From Gammaproteobacteria bacterium RIFCSPHIGHO2_12_FULL_37_14 (lineage in GTDB: Bacteria; Pseudomonadota; Gammaproteobacteria; DSM-16500), in the NCBI GenBank assembly GCA_001801485.1, contig MGXV01000086.1:1-64000 (forward strand): DNA of 64,000 nucleotides. Direction: 5' to 3'. The position numbers and the translations under genes were made by a program. Position 1 is the first letter of the stretch. Every line of letters begins with the position of its first letter. The notes beneath the pieces are model-generated. The model worked only from the letters and a program-made list of their open reading frames with translations, did not search any database and was not told the origin of the DNA. Positions 26,693-35,568 of the stretch are shown here, in pieces.

Positions 26693-27013
26693 TTAAATTT
26701 CTTTCGAATTCATAATTTCTTGTAGTCGGCCACGTTGAAAAATCAAAATGACGCGCTGCGTTGCCATTTTTTCATAACCTTTTTTATAAGAGTAAACATA
26801 ATTCAGCCGTTCGGGAGTGAATACATTTATTAATATTGGATTCCCCATTATTGATTTGACTTCGGCTTCAGACATTCCTTGATGAAGTTGAGCAATATTT
26901 TCTTGCGTAATAACATTACCTTGTTCAATATCAAGTTTATGAACACGAAACAGAGAACACCCAGAGAACATAAATGCCAAAAGAATCGAAGTAAGCAATA
27001 GGATTTTTTTCAT
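26693..27013 (-). CDS. bamE: Outer-membrane assembly lipoprotein BamE
   Basis: A small lipoprotein of the beta-barrel assembly machinery. At 106 residues it has a lipoprotein signal (LLLTSILLAFMFSGC, lipidated Cys19) and the SmpA/OmlA domain: GNVITQENIAQLHQGMSEAEVKSIMGNPI and LNYVYSYKKG. The ATG at 27013 is preferred over the in-frame TTG six bases earlier because AGGT lies at the right distance. It is divergent from fur with a probable Fur-type operator in the 81-bp gap. Confidence 0.95.
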   Translation of the reverse strand: MKKILLLTSILLAFMFSGCSLFRVHKLDIEQGNVITQENIAQLHQGMSEAEVKSIMGNPILINVFTPERLNYVYSYKKGYEKMATQRVILIFQRGRLQEIMNSKEI

Positions 27014-27030
27014 GTACAATACCTGTTAAT

Positions 27031-27049
27031 GATAATGGCGTCATTTTAA
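27031..27049. promoter_or_regulatory. Putative Fur box
   Basis: GATAATGGCGTCATTTTAA is an imperfect match (I count about 12 of 19) to the GATAATGATAATCATTATC Fur consensus. It lies between bamE and fur, consistent with Fur autoregulation. Not tested. Confidence 0.5.
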
Positions 27050-27094
27050 TTGAAATAAAGGTAATAACAAAGAGTTTTAGAAGGAATCGATCAT

Positions 27095-27502
27095 TTGGAT
27101 AATACAAATTTAAAAAAAGCGGGCCTTAAAATTACTACTCCTCGACTTAAAATCCTGGAAATTATGGAGAAGTCTAAGGATCACCATCTGAGTGCAGAAG
27201 ATATCTATCGTGTATTGCTTGAATCGGGGGAAGAGATTGGTTTAGCAACTATTTATCGCGTATTAACTCAATTTGAAACTGCTGGATTAGTGATTAAGCA
27301 TCACTTTGAAGGAGGCCAGTCGGTTTTTGAATTAGATCATGGTACACATCATGATCATTTGGTTTGCGTGAAATGTGGTCAGGTCGAAGAGTTCGTGGAT
27401 CCGATTATTGAAACGCGCCAACAAGAAATCGCTAAGCAAGCAGGCTATACAATTACTGATCATAGTTTAAATATTTATGGAATTTGTAAGCGATGCCAGT
27501 AA
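27095..27502 (+). CDS. fur: Ferric uptake regulator
   Basis: Iron-responsive repressor. The 135-residue protein has the winged-helix domain (LKKAGLKITTPRLKILEIM, EIGLATIYRVLTQFETAGLV) and a C-terminal dimer/metal domain with HHDHLVCVKCG and the terminal GICKRC pair of zinc cysteines. The only suitable start is TTG at 27095, with AAGGA 8 bp upstream. It probably regulates itself through the operator upstream. recN is convergent 7 bp beyond its stop. Confidence 0.97.
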   Translation: MDNTNLKKAGLKITTPRLKILEIMEKSKDHHLSAEDIYRVLLESGEEIGLATIYRVLTQFETAGLVIKHHFEGGQSVFELDHGTHHDHLVCVKCGQVEEFVDPIIETRQQEIAKQAGYTITDHSLNIYGICKRCQ

Positions 27503-27509
27503 ACCAAGA

Positions 27510-29186
27510 TTATACGTTTTGCAATATTTCTTGAGCATGTTTTAATGTGGTTTCAGTAATCTTTTCTCCGGCTAACATTCTAGCAATTTCTTGTTGTTTT
27601 TCTCGGTCATCAAGCAATCGCAAACGCGTATAGGTAGATTGTTCCGCTATACGTTTTTCAACTAATAGATGATGATGTCCACATGCCGCTACTTGTGCTA
27701 AATGTGTGACACAAAACACTTGATAGGTTTCTCCAAGTTTTCGCAGTAATTTGCCTATTTTCTCTGCTGTTGCGCCACCCACACCCGTATCTACCTCATC
27801 AAAAATTAATGTAGGAGTAATGGTTTGATGAGCAAGCGCAAGATGGACAGCTAAGCTTAAACGTGACAACTCTCCACCAGAAATAACCTTATTTAATGGC
27901 TGTAAGGGTTGATCTGGATTGGTCTTGATTAGAAAAATAATTTTTTCGTAACCGTGAGGAGAAAGATCGGTATTTTTTAGGACAGAATATTTTTCAAGTG
28001 CAATGTGACATTCGCCATAAGGTAATGACAATAAGCGAATTGTAGTCGAAATTTCATGTGATAATTGAATGGCAGCATGTTGCCGATCATGGCTTAATTT
28101 TGCTGCTAGTTGATGATAGCTTTCAGTCAAGGTAACTTGTTTTGTTTCAAGTTGTTCGAGTTCTTCACCGCTGGTTTGAATAGCATTTAGTTCAGATTGT
28201 AATTTTTTGTGTAATATCATTAATTCATTAGGTTGGGTTTTATGTTTTCGAGCAATTTCAAGAATTTGGCTGATACGTTGTTCAAGTTGATTGAGTCGGC
28301 CAGGCTCTAATTCACTGCTTTCTAAATAATGATGTAATTCCACTTCTAGATCATTCAGTTGAATGGATGCAGCATCGAGCAGGTTGACCCATGAATTTAT
28401 TTTTGTATCAATTATCTGCATGGATTCAAGTGATTTGCGTATTTTATTTAAATAGGAGTGAATGCTATGTTGTTCGTTTTCAGTTAAATTTTCTAGAATT
28501 TGTTGAGTATGCGCAATGAGTTCCTCAGAATGAGCAAGTTTACGATGTTCGCATTCTAATGAGTCCCATTCATTTTCATGAAGATTTAATGCTGAAAGTT
28601 CATCTAGTTGAAAAAGTAAATATTCTCGTTGTTGTTCACTGATTGCAATTTTTTTTCTCAGCATTTGGATTTCATTTTCAAGCAGTTTCCATGCTTGAAC
28701 AATTTTTTTAATCTCATCGACTAAAGATAAATGTTCCGCGTAGCGATCAAGAATTTCACGCTGATTTTCTGCTTTCAGCAAAACTTGTTGTTCATGTTGC
28801 CCGTGCAAATGGAATAAATGTTCGCTAAATTCGCGAATCAATTGCAGGGTGGTGGGGATGCCATTAATATAATTACGTGTTCGTCCATCTTGTATCAGCA
28901 CCCTTCGGATAATACATTCATTTTCTTCATAAAAGTCATGATTGATTAACCATTTTTGTGCGGGAGTTAATTGACTAATATCAAAACACAAACTAATTTC
29001 AGCTTGTTCTTTTCCTCCGCGAATCATTTCAATGCGGCTACGTCCTCCTAAGGCGAGTTCAATAGCTTCTATAAATATTGATTTTCCTGCTCCGGTTTCA
29101 CCCGTGATCATGGTGTTGCCATTATGTAAATTCAGTTGTAACTCTTCAATAGTGGCTAAATTGCGGATGTGAATTTGTGTCAGCAT
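27510..29186 (-). CDS. recN: DNA repair protein RecN
   Basis: An SMC-like ATPase for double-strand-break repair. The 558-residue protein has the N-terminal Walker A GETGAGKS (29-36) after LTQIHIRNLATIEEL, a coiled-coil middle (~150-370), the signature LNKVISGGELSRLSLAVHLAL and Walker B TPTLIFDEVDTGVGG. It is complete with normal length. It is encoded downstream of nadK on the same strand (48 bp gap), as in many gammaproteobacteria. Confidence 0.97.
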   Translation of the reverse strand: MLTQIHIRNLATIEELQLNLHNGNTMITGETGAGKSIFIEAIELALGGRSRIEMIRGGKEQAEISLCFDISQLTPAQKWLINHDFYEENECIIRRVLIQDGRTRNYINGIPTTLQLIREFSEHLFHLHGQHEQQVLLKAENQREILDRYAEHLSLVDEIKKIVQAWKLLENEIQMLRKKIAISEQQREYLLFQLDELSALNLHENEWDSLECEHRKLAHSEELIAHTQQILENLTENEQHSIHSYLNKIRKSLESMQIIDTKINSWVNLLDAASIQLNDLEVELHHYLESSELEPGRLNQLEQRISQILEIARKHKTQPNELMILHKKLQSELNAIQTSGEELEQLETKQVTLTESYHQLAAKLSHDRQHAAIQLSHEISTTIRLLSLPYGECHIALEKYSVLKNTDLSPHGYEKIIFLIKTNPDQPLQPLNKVISGGELSRLSLAVHLALAHQTITPTLIFDEVDTGVGGATAEKIGKLLRKLGETYQVFCVTHLAQVAACGHHHLLVEKRIAEQSTYTRLRLLDDREKQQEIARMLAGEKITETTLKHAQEILQNV

Positions 29187-29234
29187 GTTAACTCCAAAAC
29201 AATACGTTTATTGTATTGTGAAGTTTTGAGGGCA

Positions 29235-30122
29235 TTACTCCACATATTGTAATTTGTGTCCCCAATGTAATTTGCTACGTAAGGTTTCATAATAATCATA
29301 ATCTTTCGGATGAATCAAATGCAGTTTTTGGTTTTTTTTACGTATTGTTATACGACTTCCTAACGGAATATTGATGACAGCTTGCCCATCGCAGGTTAAT
29401 CTTGGGGTGGATGTGTTATTTGGCGTGATGACAATAGTAATTTCATGATTTCCTTCGATTACAATCGGTCGCATACTAAGTGTATGAGGAAACATCGGTA
29501 CAATGACTATAGCATCTAATTCAGGATGCAAAATAGGACCACCTCCAGATAGCGCATAGGCAGTTGAACCTGTTGGTGTAGCGACAATAAAACCATCAGA
29601 ATCTTGGCTGCAGACAAATTGATCGTTGATATAAATTTCAAATTCATTCATATGAGGGATTAAATTAGGAATAAGGGCAACCTCATTTAATGCATTATTT
29701 TCACCTAAAATTTTACCGTGATGATTGACGGTTGCGGTCAATAGAAAGCGCTTTTCTAAGATATAATCCCCATCCAAAATGGCTTTAATTTTATCAAATT
29801 CGGTTGGATGAATGTCTGTGAGAAATCCTAAACGACCCCGATTAACACCTAACACTGGAATTTCATTATTCACCACTGCATGACTTGCATGTAATAAACT
29901 ACCATCGCCACCGACGACGATGATCAATTGACAACGGTTACAAAGCTCTTCACGAGCAACGGCAGTTAAGGGTATGCCATCGATAGCTGTTGCAGTTTCA
30001 GCATCAATCAGGACTTCACGATCAAGTTTTTTTAAATAGGAAATTAATGCTTTAAGTGTTTCAATGACGCCTGGATTTTTGACTCTTCCGAAAATTCCTA
30101 TGATATTGAATGGTGAGGGCAT
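29235..30122 (-). CDS. nadK: NAD kinase
   Basis: Phosphorylates NAD+ to NADP+. The 295 residues are standard. The catalytic GGDGS motif appears as IIVVGGDGSLLHASH, followed by GVNRGRLGFLTDI and the conserved TPTGSTAYALSGGGPI loop. It is divergent from grpE and upstream of recN. No anomaly seen. Confidence 0.97.
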   Translation of the reverse strand: MPSPFNIIGIFGRVKNPGVIETLKALISYLKKLDREVLIDAETATAIDGIPLTAVAREELCNRCQLIIVVGGDGSLLHASHAVVNNEIPVLGVNRGRLGFLTDIHPTEFDKIKAILDGDYILEKRFLLTATVNHHGKILGENNALNEVALIPNLIPHMNEFEIYINDQFVCSQDSDGFIVATPTGSTAYALSGGGPILHPELDAIVIVPMFPHTLSMRPIVIEGNHEITIVITPNNTSTPRLTCDGQAVINIPLGSRITIRKKNQKLHLIHPKDYDYYETLRSKLHWGHKLQYVE

Positions 30123-30153
30123 AATATTCTCAACTATTTTAGCGATGATTGGA

Positions 30154-30182
30154 CTTGAATCCTATTATAATCGTCCATATAT
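30154..30182 (+). promoter_or_regulatory. Sigma-32-like heat-shock promoter for grpE
   Basis: CTTGAA at 30154-30159 and tCCATATA at 30174-30181, about 14-15 bp apart, match the heat-shock pattern CTTGAA-N13-15-CCCATnTA. It lies ~50 bp before the grpE start, in the gap divergent from nadK. Confidence 0.65.
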
Positions 30183-30229
30183 AAAGTTACATCGATTTCA
30201 TTACATTATATGAAGGGGGAGTCAAATTC

Positions 30230-30829
30230 ATGCCACGTGATATTTTTAATCATGAATCTGAAAGGAATAATACAAATAAAGAGGGTGATGGCTCTAAAAA
30301 AACGAGTCCAAGTGAAATGGATGGGGTAGAGCTTCTATCTCATCCTTCTTATCAGGAGTTAATGCGCAAATTGGATGAAGCTGAACAAAAAGCTAACCAA
30401 CATTGGGAACGCATTTTGCGTATGCAGGCTGACAATGATAATGCCGTGCGCCGTGCTGAGCGTGATATTGCTAATGCACATAAATATGCCTTAGAGCGAT
30501 TTGTGACGGAGCTTTTACCTATTGTTGATAGCTTAGAGCTTTGTGTGAATAATGTACCAAAGGAAATACAAAATGTTGCTTCATCGGTGATAGAAGGTGT
30601 GCATCTCACCTTAAAAATGTTTTATGCGGCAATGGAAAAATTTGGTATTAAGCAAATTAATCCAGTATCTGAGCCTTTTAATTCTGAGTATCATCAGGCT
30701 ATTTCTATGCAAACAGATTCTTCTATCAAACCTGGGATGGTAATTTCAGTTTTGCAAAAGGGGTATACCTTGAATAATCGTTTAATACGCCCAGCGTTAG
30801 TGATTGTTTCAAAAGAAAATGATCAGTAG
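30230..30829 (+). CDS. grpE: Nucleotide exchange factor GrpE
   Basis: Releases ADP from DnaK. 199 residues: a polar N-terminal extension of ~55 residues (KEGDGSKKTSPSEMDG), a long coiled coil (LMRKLDEAEQKANQHWERILRMQADNDN), and the C-terminal beta domain ending GYTLNNRLIRPALVIVSK. GGGGG precedes the ATG. It starts the grpE-dnaK-dnaJ heat-shock group and is preceded by a sigma-32-like promoter. Confidence 0.97.
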   Translation: MPRDIFNHESERNNTNKEGDGSKKTSPSEMDGVELLSHPSYQELMRKLDEAEQKANQHWERILRMQADNDNAVRRAERDIANAHKYALERFVTELLPIVDSLELCVNNVPKEIQNVASSVIEGVHLTLKMFYAAMEKFGIKQINPVSEPFNSEYHQAISMQTDSSIKPGMVISVLQKGYTLNNRLIRPALVIVSKENDQ

Positions 30830-30838
30830 TAAGAAGTA

Positions 30839-30866
30839 TTGAAAAATAAAGAATCGCCCTCATGTT
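30839..30866 (+). promoter_or_regulatory. Possible sigma-32-like promoter for dnaK
   Basis: TTGAAA at 30839-30844 and CCCTCATGTTA from 30857, about 12-13 bp apart, resemble a heat-shock promoter in the 63-bp grpE-dnaK gap. The -35 lacks the first C, so this is weaker than the grpE promoter. Confidence 0.35.
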
Positions 30867-30892
30867 AAACATATATTATAGCGGAGACAATT

Positions 30893-32848
30893 ATGGCTAC
30901 TAGTACAATCATAGGCATAGACTTAGGAACAACGAACTCTTGTGTGGCAGTGATGGATGGCGATAAGGTTAAAGTTATCGAAAATTCAGAAGGTGCACGC
31001 ACCACCCCCTCTATTGTTGCCTATTTAGATAACAATGAAGTGAGAGTAGGGCAACCAGCTAAACATCAAGCAGTGACTAATCCTAAAAATACCATTTATG
31101 CGGTTAAACGACTCATTGGCCGTCGTTATGACGAACCTATGGTGCGTCGTACTCAGGAAACGGTACCTTATAAGATTGTTAAAGCTGACAATGGTGATGC
31201 ATGGGTTGAAGTGTTAGGAAATAGAGATCTCGCGCCACCACAAGTATCTGCTCAAATTTTGATGAAAATGAAGAAGACTGCTGAAGATTATTTAGGTCAT
31301 GAAGTAAAAGAAGCGGTTATTACGGTTCCTGCTTATTTCAATGATTCGCAACGTCAAGCTACAAAAGATGCGGGTCGCATTGCTGGTTTAGAAGTAAAAC
31401 GCATTATCAATGAACCGACAGCTGCTGCCCTTGCTTTTGGTATGGATAAAAAACCCGGTAATCGTAAAATTGCTGTTTATGATCTTGGTGGTGGTACATT
31501 TGATATTTCAATTATTGAAATTGCTGAAGTGGATGGCGAACATCAGTTTGAAGTGCTCTCAACAAATGGTGATACTTTCTTAGGTGGAGAAGATTTCGAT
31601 CAGCGTTTAATTAATTATCTTGTAGATGAGTTTAAAAAATCCTCCGGAATTGATTTACGAAATGATCCATTGGCATTGCAACGGCTCAAAGAAGGTGCTG
31701 AAAAAGCCAAAATTGAACTTTCTTCAACGCAACAAACGGAAGTTAATCTCCCTTATATTACTGCAGATGCCAGCGGTCCAAAACACATGAATGTTAAAAT
31801 TACTCGCGCTAAGCTAGAGTCTCTCGTCGAGGAATTAGTACAACGGACCATTGAGCCATGTAAAATTGCGCTTAAAGATGCAAATCTGCCAACCGATAAG
31901 ATTGATGATGTTATTTTAGTTGGCGGCCAATCGCGTATGCCATTAGTACAAGAAACGGTACGTAAATTTTTTGGTAAAGAACCACGTAAAGATGTTAACC
32001 CAGATGAAGCAGTTGCTATTGGAGCGGCTATTCAAGGTGCCGTTCTCTCGGGTGCGATCAAAGATGTGTTATTGCTTGATGTGACGCCACTTTCTTTGGG
32101 AATTGAAACAATGGGCGGGGTAATGACTAAGTTAATTGAAAAAAATACCACTATTCCGACACGTGCTTCACAAATTTTTTCGACTGCTGCAGATAATCAA
32201 ACAGCGGTGACCATTCATGTATTGCAAGGTGAACGTGAAATGGCCTCAGCAAATAAATCACTAGGACGTTTTGATCTTGCCGATATTCCGCCAGCACCAC
32301 GTGGCATGCCACAAGTTGAAGTAACTTTTGATATTGATGCAAATGGTATATTGCACGTCTCAGCTAAAGATAAAGCAACTGGCAAGGCACAATCGATCAA
32401 AATTCAAGCTTCTTCTGGTTTGAATGAAGAAGAAGTTAAGAAGATGGTGAAAGATGCTGAGGAACATGCAGCTGAAGATAGAAAATTCCATGAGTTGATT
32501 ACCACGCGTAATCAAGCTGATAACATAATTCATTCAGTCACTAAAACGATGAAAGAAGCGGGAGATAAAATCTCTGCAGACGAACGTCAAGCCATTGAGC
32601 GTGCTATAGATGCGCTTAAAGAAGCAATGAAATCAGATAACAAAGATGAAATTGAAGCTAAAACAAAAGATCTAACGGATGCCTCAGCAAAAATGGCTGA
32701 ACGTATGTATGCGCAAAATCAATCTACACAAGGACCATCACCACAAGGTGAGCCACAAGCAGATCAACAGTCAAAGAAAGGTGAAAATGTTGTCGATGCT
32801 GAATTTGAAGAAGTAAAGGATGACGAAAATAAACAAAAAGGAGCTTGA
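30893..32848 (+). CDS. dnaK: Chaperone DnaK (Hsp70)
   Basis: ATP-dependent folding chaperone. The 651-residue protein has the nucleotide-binding domain motifs [44 protein letters not shown] and [14 protein letters not shown], the interdomain linker [19 protein letters not shown], the substrate-binding domain, and a Gln-rich tail ending with an acidic [13 protein letters not shown]. All are normal. GGAGA precedes the ATG. Acts with GrpE (upstream) and DnaJ (downstream). Confidence 0.99.
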   Translation: MATSTIIGIDLGTTNSCVAVMDGDKVKVIENSEGARTTPSIVAYLDNNEVRVGQPAKHQAVTNPKNTIYAVKRLIGRRYDEPMVRRTQETVPYKIVKADNGDAWVEVLGNRDLAPPQVSAQILMKMKKTAEDYLGHEVKEAVITVPAYFNDSQRQATKDAGRIAGLEVKRIINEPTAAALAFGMDKKPGNRKIAVYDLGGGTFDISIIEIAEVDGEHQFEVLSTNGDTFLGGEDFDQRLINYLVDEFKKSSGIDLRNDPLALQRLKEGAEKAKIELSSTQQTEVNLPYITADASGPKHMNVKITRAKLESLVEELVQRTIEPCKIALKDANLPTDKIDDVILVGGQSRMPLVQETVRKFFGKEPRKDVNPDEAVAIGAAIQGAVLSGAIKDVLLLDVTPLSLGIETMGGVMTKLIEKNTTIPTRASQIFSTAADNQTAVTIHVLQGEREMASANKSLGRFDLADIPPAPRGMPQVEVTFDIDANGILHVSAKDKATGKAQSIKIQASSGLNEEEVKKMVKDAEEHAAEDRKFHELITTRNQADNIIHSVTKTMKEAGDKISADERQAIERAIDALKEAMKSDNKDEIEAKTKDLTDASAKMAERMYAQNQSTQGPSPQGEPQADQQSKKGENVVDAEFEEVKDDENKQKGA

Positions 32849-32899
32849 TTCGCATCGAAGCCCAATTTAATTAAAGGTAGCGACGAACGAGTTTGTCTC

Positions 32900-32937
32900 G
32901 GCAAAGCTTTCTTGGCGATTATCGCTAAGCTTTAGCC
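32900..32937 (+). repeat. Nested inverted repeats between dnaK and dnaJ
   Basis: An outer GGCaAAGCTT / AAGCTTtaGCC pairing encloses an inner GCGAT-T-ATCGC hairpin. There is no T-run, so it is not a simple terminator. It could stabilise dnaK mRNA or lower dnaJ expression relative to dnaK; that is inference. Confidence 0.55.
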
Positions 32938-32958
32938 CATTATTTATGATGAATCATT

Positions 32959-34083
32959 ATGGCAAAACGTGACTATTACGAAACACTAGGTGTTTCACGA
33001 AATGCAAGTGACGACGAGATCAAAAAAAATTATCGTCGCTTAGCAATGAAATATCATCCAGATCGTACCCAAAACGATAAACCTGCTGAAGAAAAATTTA
33101 AGCAGATTAAAGAAGCCTATGAAATTTTATCTGATAGCAGACGGCGCGCAGCATACGATCAATTTGGGCATGCTGGCGTAGGTGCAGATGGCGCTTCAGG
33201 TTTTGGAGGCGCCAATGGCATGAATTTTGGAGATATCTTTGGAGATATCTTCGGCGATATCTTTGGAGGACGAGGAGGTGGGGCTGGAGCACAGCGTGGC
33301 TCAGACTTATACTTTACTCTAGAAATCTCTTTAGAAGACGCAGTATTTGGTAAAACTGCTGAGATTGCTATTCCTACCTTAGTACATTGTGAAGAATGTG
33401 GTGGCAGTGGAGCGCGTAAAGGTGCAGCGCCAATCACTTGTTCAGAATGTCATGGCCAGGGCCAAGTTCGGATGCAGCATGGCTTTTTTACTGTGCAGCA
33501 AACATGCCCTGTTTGTCATGGTAAAGGTCGAGTAATTCATGATCCATGCTCTACTTGTCAGGGAAGAGGTAGACGGAAACAAAATAAAAAACTTTCTGTT
33601 AAAATACCTCAAGGAGTGGATACAGGCGATCGAATACGACTCAGTAGTGAAGGAGAGGCTGGAGAAGCTGGAGCAGCCGCAGGTGATTTGTATATTCAAA
33701 TTCAAGTTAAACCCCATTCGCTTTTTGAGCGAGATGGTAAAAATCTCTATAGCGAAGTACCTATCAGCTTTGTCGCGGCAGCGCTTGGTGGTGAATTAGA
33801 AGTGCCTACTTTAAAAGGTCGAGCAAAACTTGCTATACCGGCTGAAACACAAACTGGAAAAGTTTTTCGCATTAAAGGTATGGGAGCGCCATCTGTTCGA
33901 GGGGGTGATTCCGGTGATTTAATGTGTAAAGTGCAGGTTGAAACACCAGTTAATTTAACTGCGAAACAAAAAGAATTATTGAGTCAATTTGATAAAACGA
34001 TATCAGTAGATAATCGACATAATCCTAAATCAAGCTCTTGGTTTGATAAAGTAAAGAAATTTTTTGAAGATATGAAATTGTAA
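32959..34083 (+). CDS. dnaJ: Chaperone DnaJ (Hsp40)
   Basis: Co-chaperone that loads substrate onto DnaK and triggers its ATPase. 374 residues: J domain with HPD at 33-35, a Gly/Phe-rich linker, the zinc domain with four CxxCxGxG repeats ([32 protein letters not shown]), and C-terminal substrate domains. The Gly/Phe linker carries a threefold repeat of GDIF encoded by three 12-bp DNA units (33229-33264), a likely slippage product. It follows dnaK by 110 bp. Confidence 0.98.
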   Translation: MAKRDYYETLGVSRNASDDEIKKNYRRLAMKYHPDRTQNDKPAEEKFKQIKEAYEILSDSRRRAAYDQFGHAGVGADGASGFGGANGMNFGDIFGDIFGDIFGGRGGGAGAQRGSDLYFTLEISLEDAVFGKTAEIAIPTLVHCEECGGSGARKGAAPITCSECHGQGQVRMQHGFFTVQQTCPVCHGKGRVIHDPCSTCQGRGRRKQNKKLSVKIPQGVDTGDRIRLSSEGEAGEAGAAAGDLYIQIQVKPHSLFERDGKNLYSEVPISFVAAALGGELEVPTLKGRAKLAIPAETQTGKVFRIKGMGAPSVRGGDSGDLMCKVQVETPVNLTAKQKELLSQFDKTISVDNRHNPKSSSWFDKVKKFFEDMKL

Positions 34084-34148
34084 GCATTAGGATTTTTGTT
34101 AGTAGGCGAGTGTTAATAATGTGTCAATCAAATTTTGAGGTAATCGGT

Positions 34149-34622
34149 ATGCAAAAAATACCAATGACAGTTATCGGTGCAGAAAAATTACGTGATGAAT
34201 TGAATCGTCTAAAGCAGACAGAAAGACCTAAGATTATTAATGCGATTGCTGAAGCGCGTGCGCATGGGGATTTAAAAGAAAATGCAGAATATCATGCAGC
34301 ACGTGAACAACAAGGGTTTGTAGAAGGCCGTATCCTCGAGATCGAAAGTAAATTATCTTCAGCACAAATAATTGATGTTACTCGCATGGAAAATTCTGGC
34401 CGAGTAATCTTTGGCGCTACTGTTAAACTTACCACCAGTAGCGGTGGCTCGTTGACCTACCAAATTGTTGGAGAAGATGAAGCAGATATTAATCAACATC
34501 GAATTTCTGTTACTTCTCCTGTTGCACGCGCCTTGATTGGAAAATATGAAGGTGATAGCGTAGAAGTGAAAACACCTGAGGGAATAATTTCATATGAAAT
34601 TATTGCTGTTGAATACATCTAG
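34149..34622 (+). CDS. greA: Transcription elongation factor GreA
   Basis: Stimulates transcript cleavage by backtracked RNA polymerase. The 157-residue protein has the N-terminal coiled coil ([42 protein letters not shown]) with the acidic tip, and the C-terminal FKBP-like domain ([21 protein letters not shown]). The start at ATG 34149 has GAGG 8 bp upstream; the longer frame from 34110 is not conserved in the family. It sits between dnaJ and rlmE. Confidence 0.96.
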   Translation: MQKIPMTVIGAEKLRDELNRLKQTERPKIINAIAEARAHGDLKENAEYHAAREQQGFVEGRILEIESKLSSAQIIDVTRMENSGRVIFGATVKLTTSSGGSLTYQIVGEDEADINQHRISVTSPVARALIGKYEGDSVEVKTPEGIISYEIIAVEYI

Positions 34623-34687
34623 TTTGCAGCTCTTCCCGCAACAGTATTTTTTTGCTGGAACGCATATTACATCTTGTTTTTTTTTCT

Positions 34688-35299
34688 ATGCCAAATAGTA
34701 AAAGTAGTCGTCGTTGGCTTAAAGAGCATTTTTCAGATACCTATGTTAAGCAGGCGCAACAAGCAGGTTTTCGTTCTCGCGCTGCTTTTAAATTACTTGA
34801 GATACAAGAAAAAGATCATCTATTTAAACCAGGAATGATAGTGATTGATTTAGGCGCTGCTCCAGGTAGTTGGTCACAGCTCGTATCGCAGTGGATTAAA
34901 CCATCCGGAAAAATCGTAGCATTTGATATTTTACCGATGGATCCTCTTGAAGGAGTGGAGTTTATTCAAGGCGATTTTTCTGAGGAGATTGTTTATCAGG
35001 AATTACTTCAACACTTATCCGGTATTCGGGCGGATTGGGTTATCTCTGATATGGCACCAAATATGAGTGGTAATGAGAGTGTTGATATTCCTCGAGCTAT
35101 GCATCTGGCTGAATTAGCATTAGATTTTTCACTGAAAATAATCAGCGATAAAGGTGGCTGTATCATTAAAGTTTTTCAGGGCGAAGGATTTGAGGAGTTA
35201 GTCAGGAAAATGAGAGAGCATTTTGCAAGTGTCGTTATTCGTAAGCCAAAAGCATCGAGAAGTCGCTCCAGAGAAATGTATATAGTGGCTAAAAAGTGA
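34688..35299 (+). CDS. rlmE: 23S rRNA (uridine-2'-O)-methyltransferase (RrmJ/FtsJ)
   Basis: Methylates U2552 of 23S rRNA using S-adenosylmethionine. The 203-residue protein has the SAM-binding VIDLGAAPGSWSQ, the catalytic Lys within RAAFKLLEI, the Asp in WVISDMAPNMSG, and GGCIIKVFQGEGFEEL. The ATG at 34688 begins the conserved protein (PNSKSSRRW); a T-rich stretch precedes it and no ribosome-binding site is seen, which is unusual here. An upstream TTG at 34652 would add a nonconserved extension. ftsH follows after ~270 bp, the widely conserved order. Confidence 0.95.
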   Translation: MPNSKSSRRWLKEHFSDTYVKQAQQAGFRSRAAFKLLEIQEKDHLFKPGMIVIDLGAAPGSWSQLVSQWIKPSGKIVAFDILPMDPLEGVEFIQGDFSEEIVYQELLQHLSGIRADWVISDMAPNMSGNESVDIPRAMHLAELALDFSLKIISDKGGCIIKVFQGEGFEELVRKMREHFASVVIRKPKASRSRSREMYIVAKK

Positions 35300-35568
35300 T
35301 CTTGAATTTTTGTGAGGTATTTCGAATGCAAGAATGCTTGTATAAATAGTAGCAAAAACTAGAACTTGCCTTTAATTTGATCTAGTATGGCTAGTCAATG
35401 GTTTCAACATGGACGCTATAGCTCCAAGTAGGTATGATGATAGATAGCGCGTTAAGTTTATTAAGTTGTCATCTTGGCGTGATTCTAAAGATAGGCTAAG
35501 AAAAAACTTGGTTGCTGAAACAGATGTTCACAGCCATGTTTCTATGGCTTTATATGAGGTCAATTAAT
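35300..35568. other. Gap before ftsH, no gene seen
   Basis: A 269-bp stretch between rlmE and the GTG start of ftsH. It probably holds the ftsH promoter, but I could not identify a convincing heat-shock or housekeeping match. If ftsH begins at 35512 the gap shrinks to 212 bp. Confidence 0.4.

Noticed and set aside
33159..33437. 92-residue frame antisense to dnaJ
   Set aside because: Its Pro/Ala-rich translation is the mirror of the Gly-rich linker and zinc domain; no start signal.
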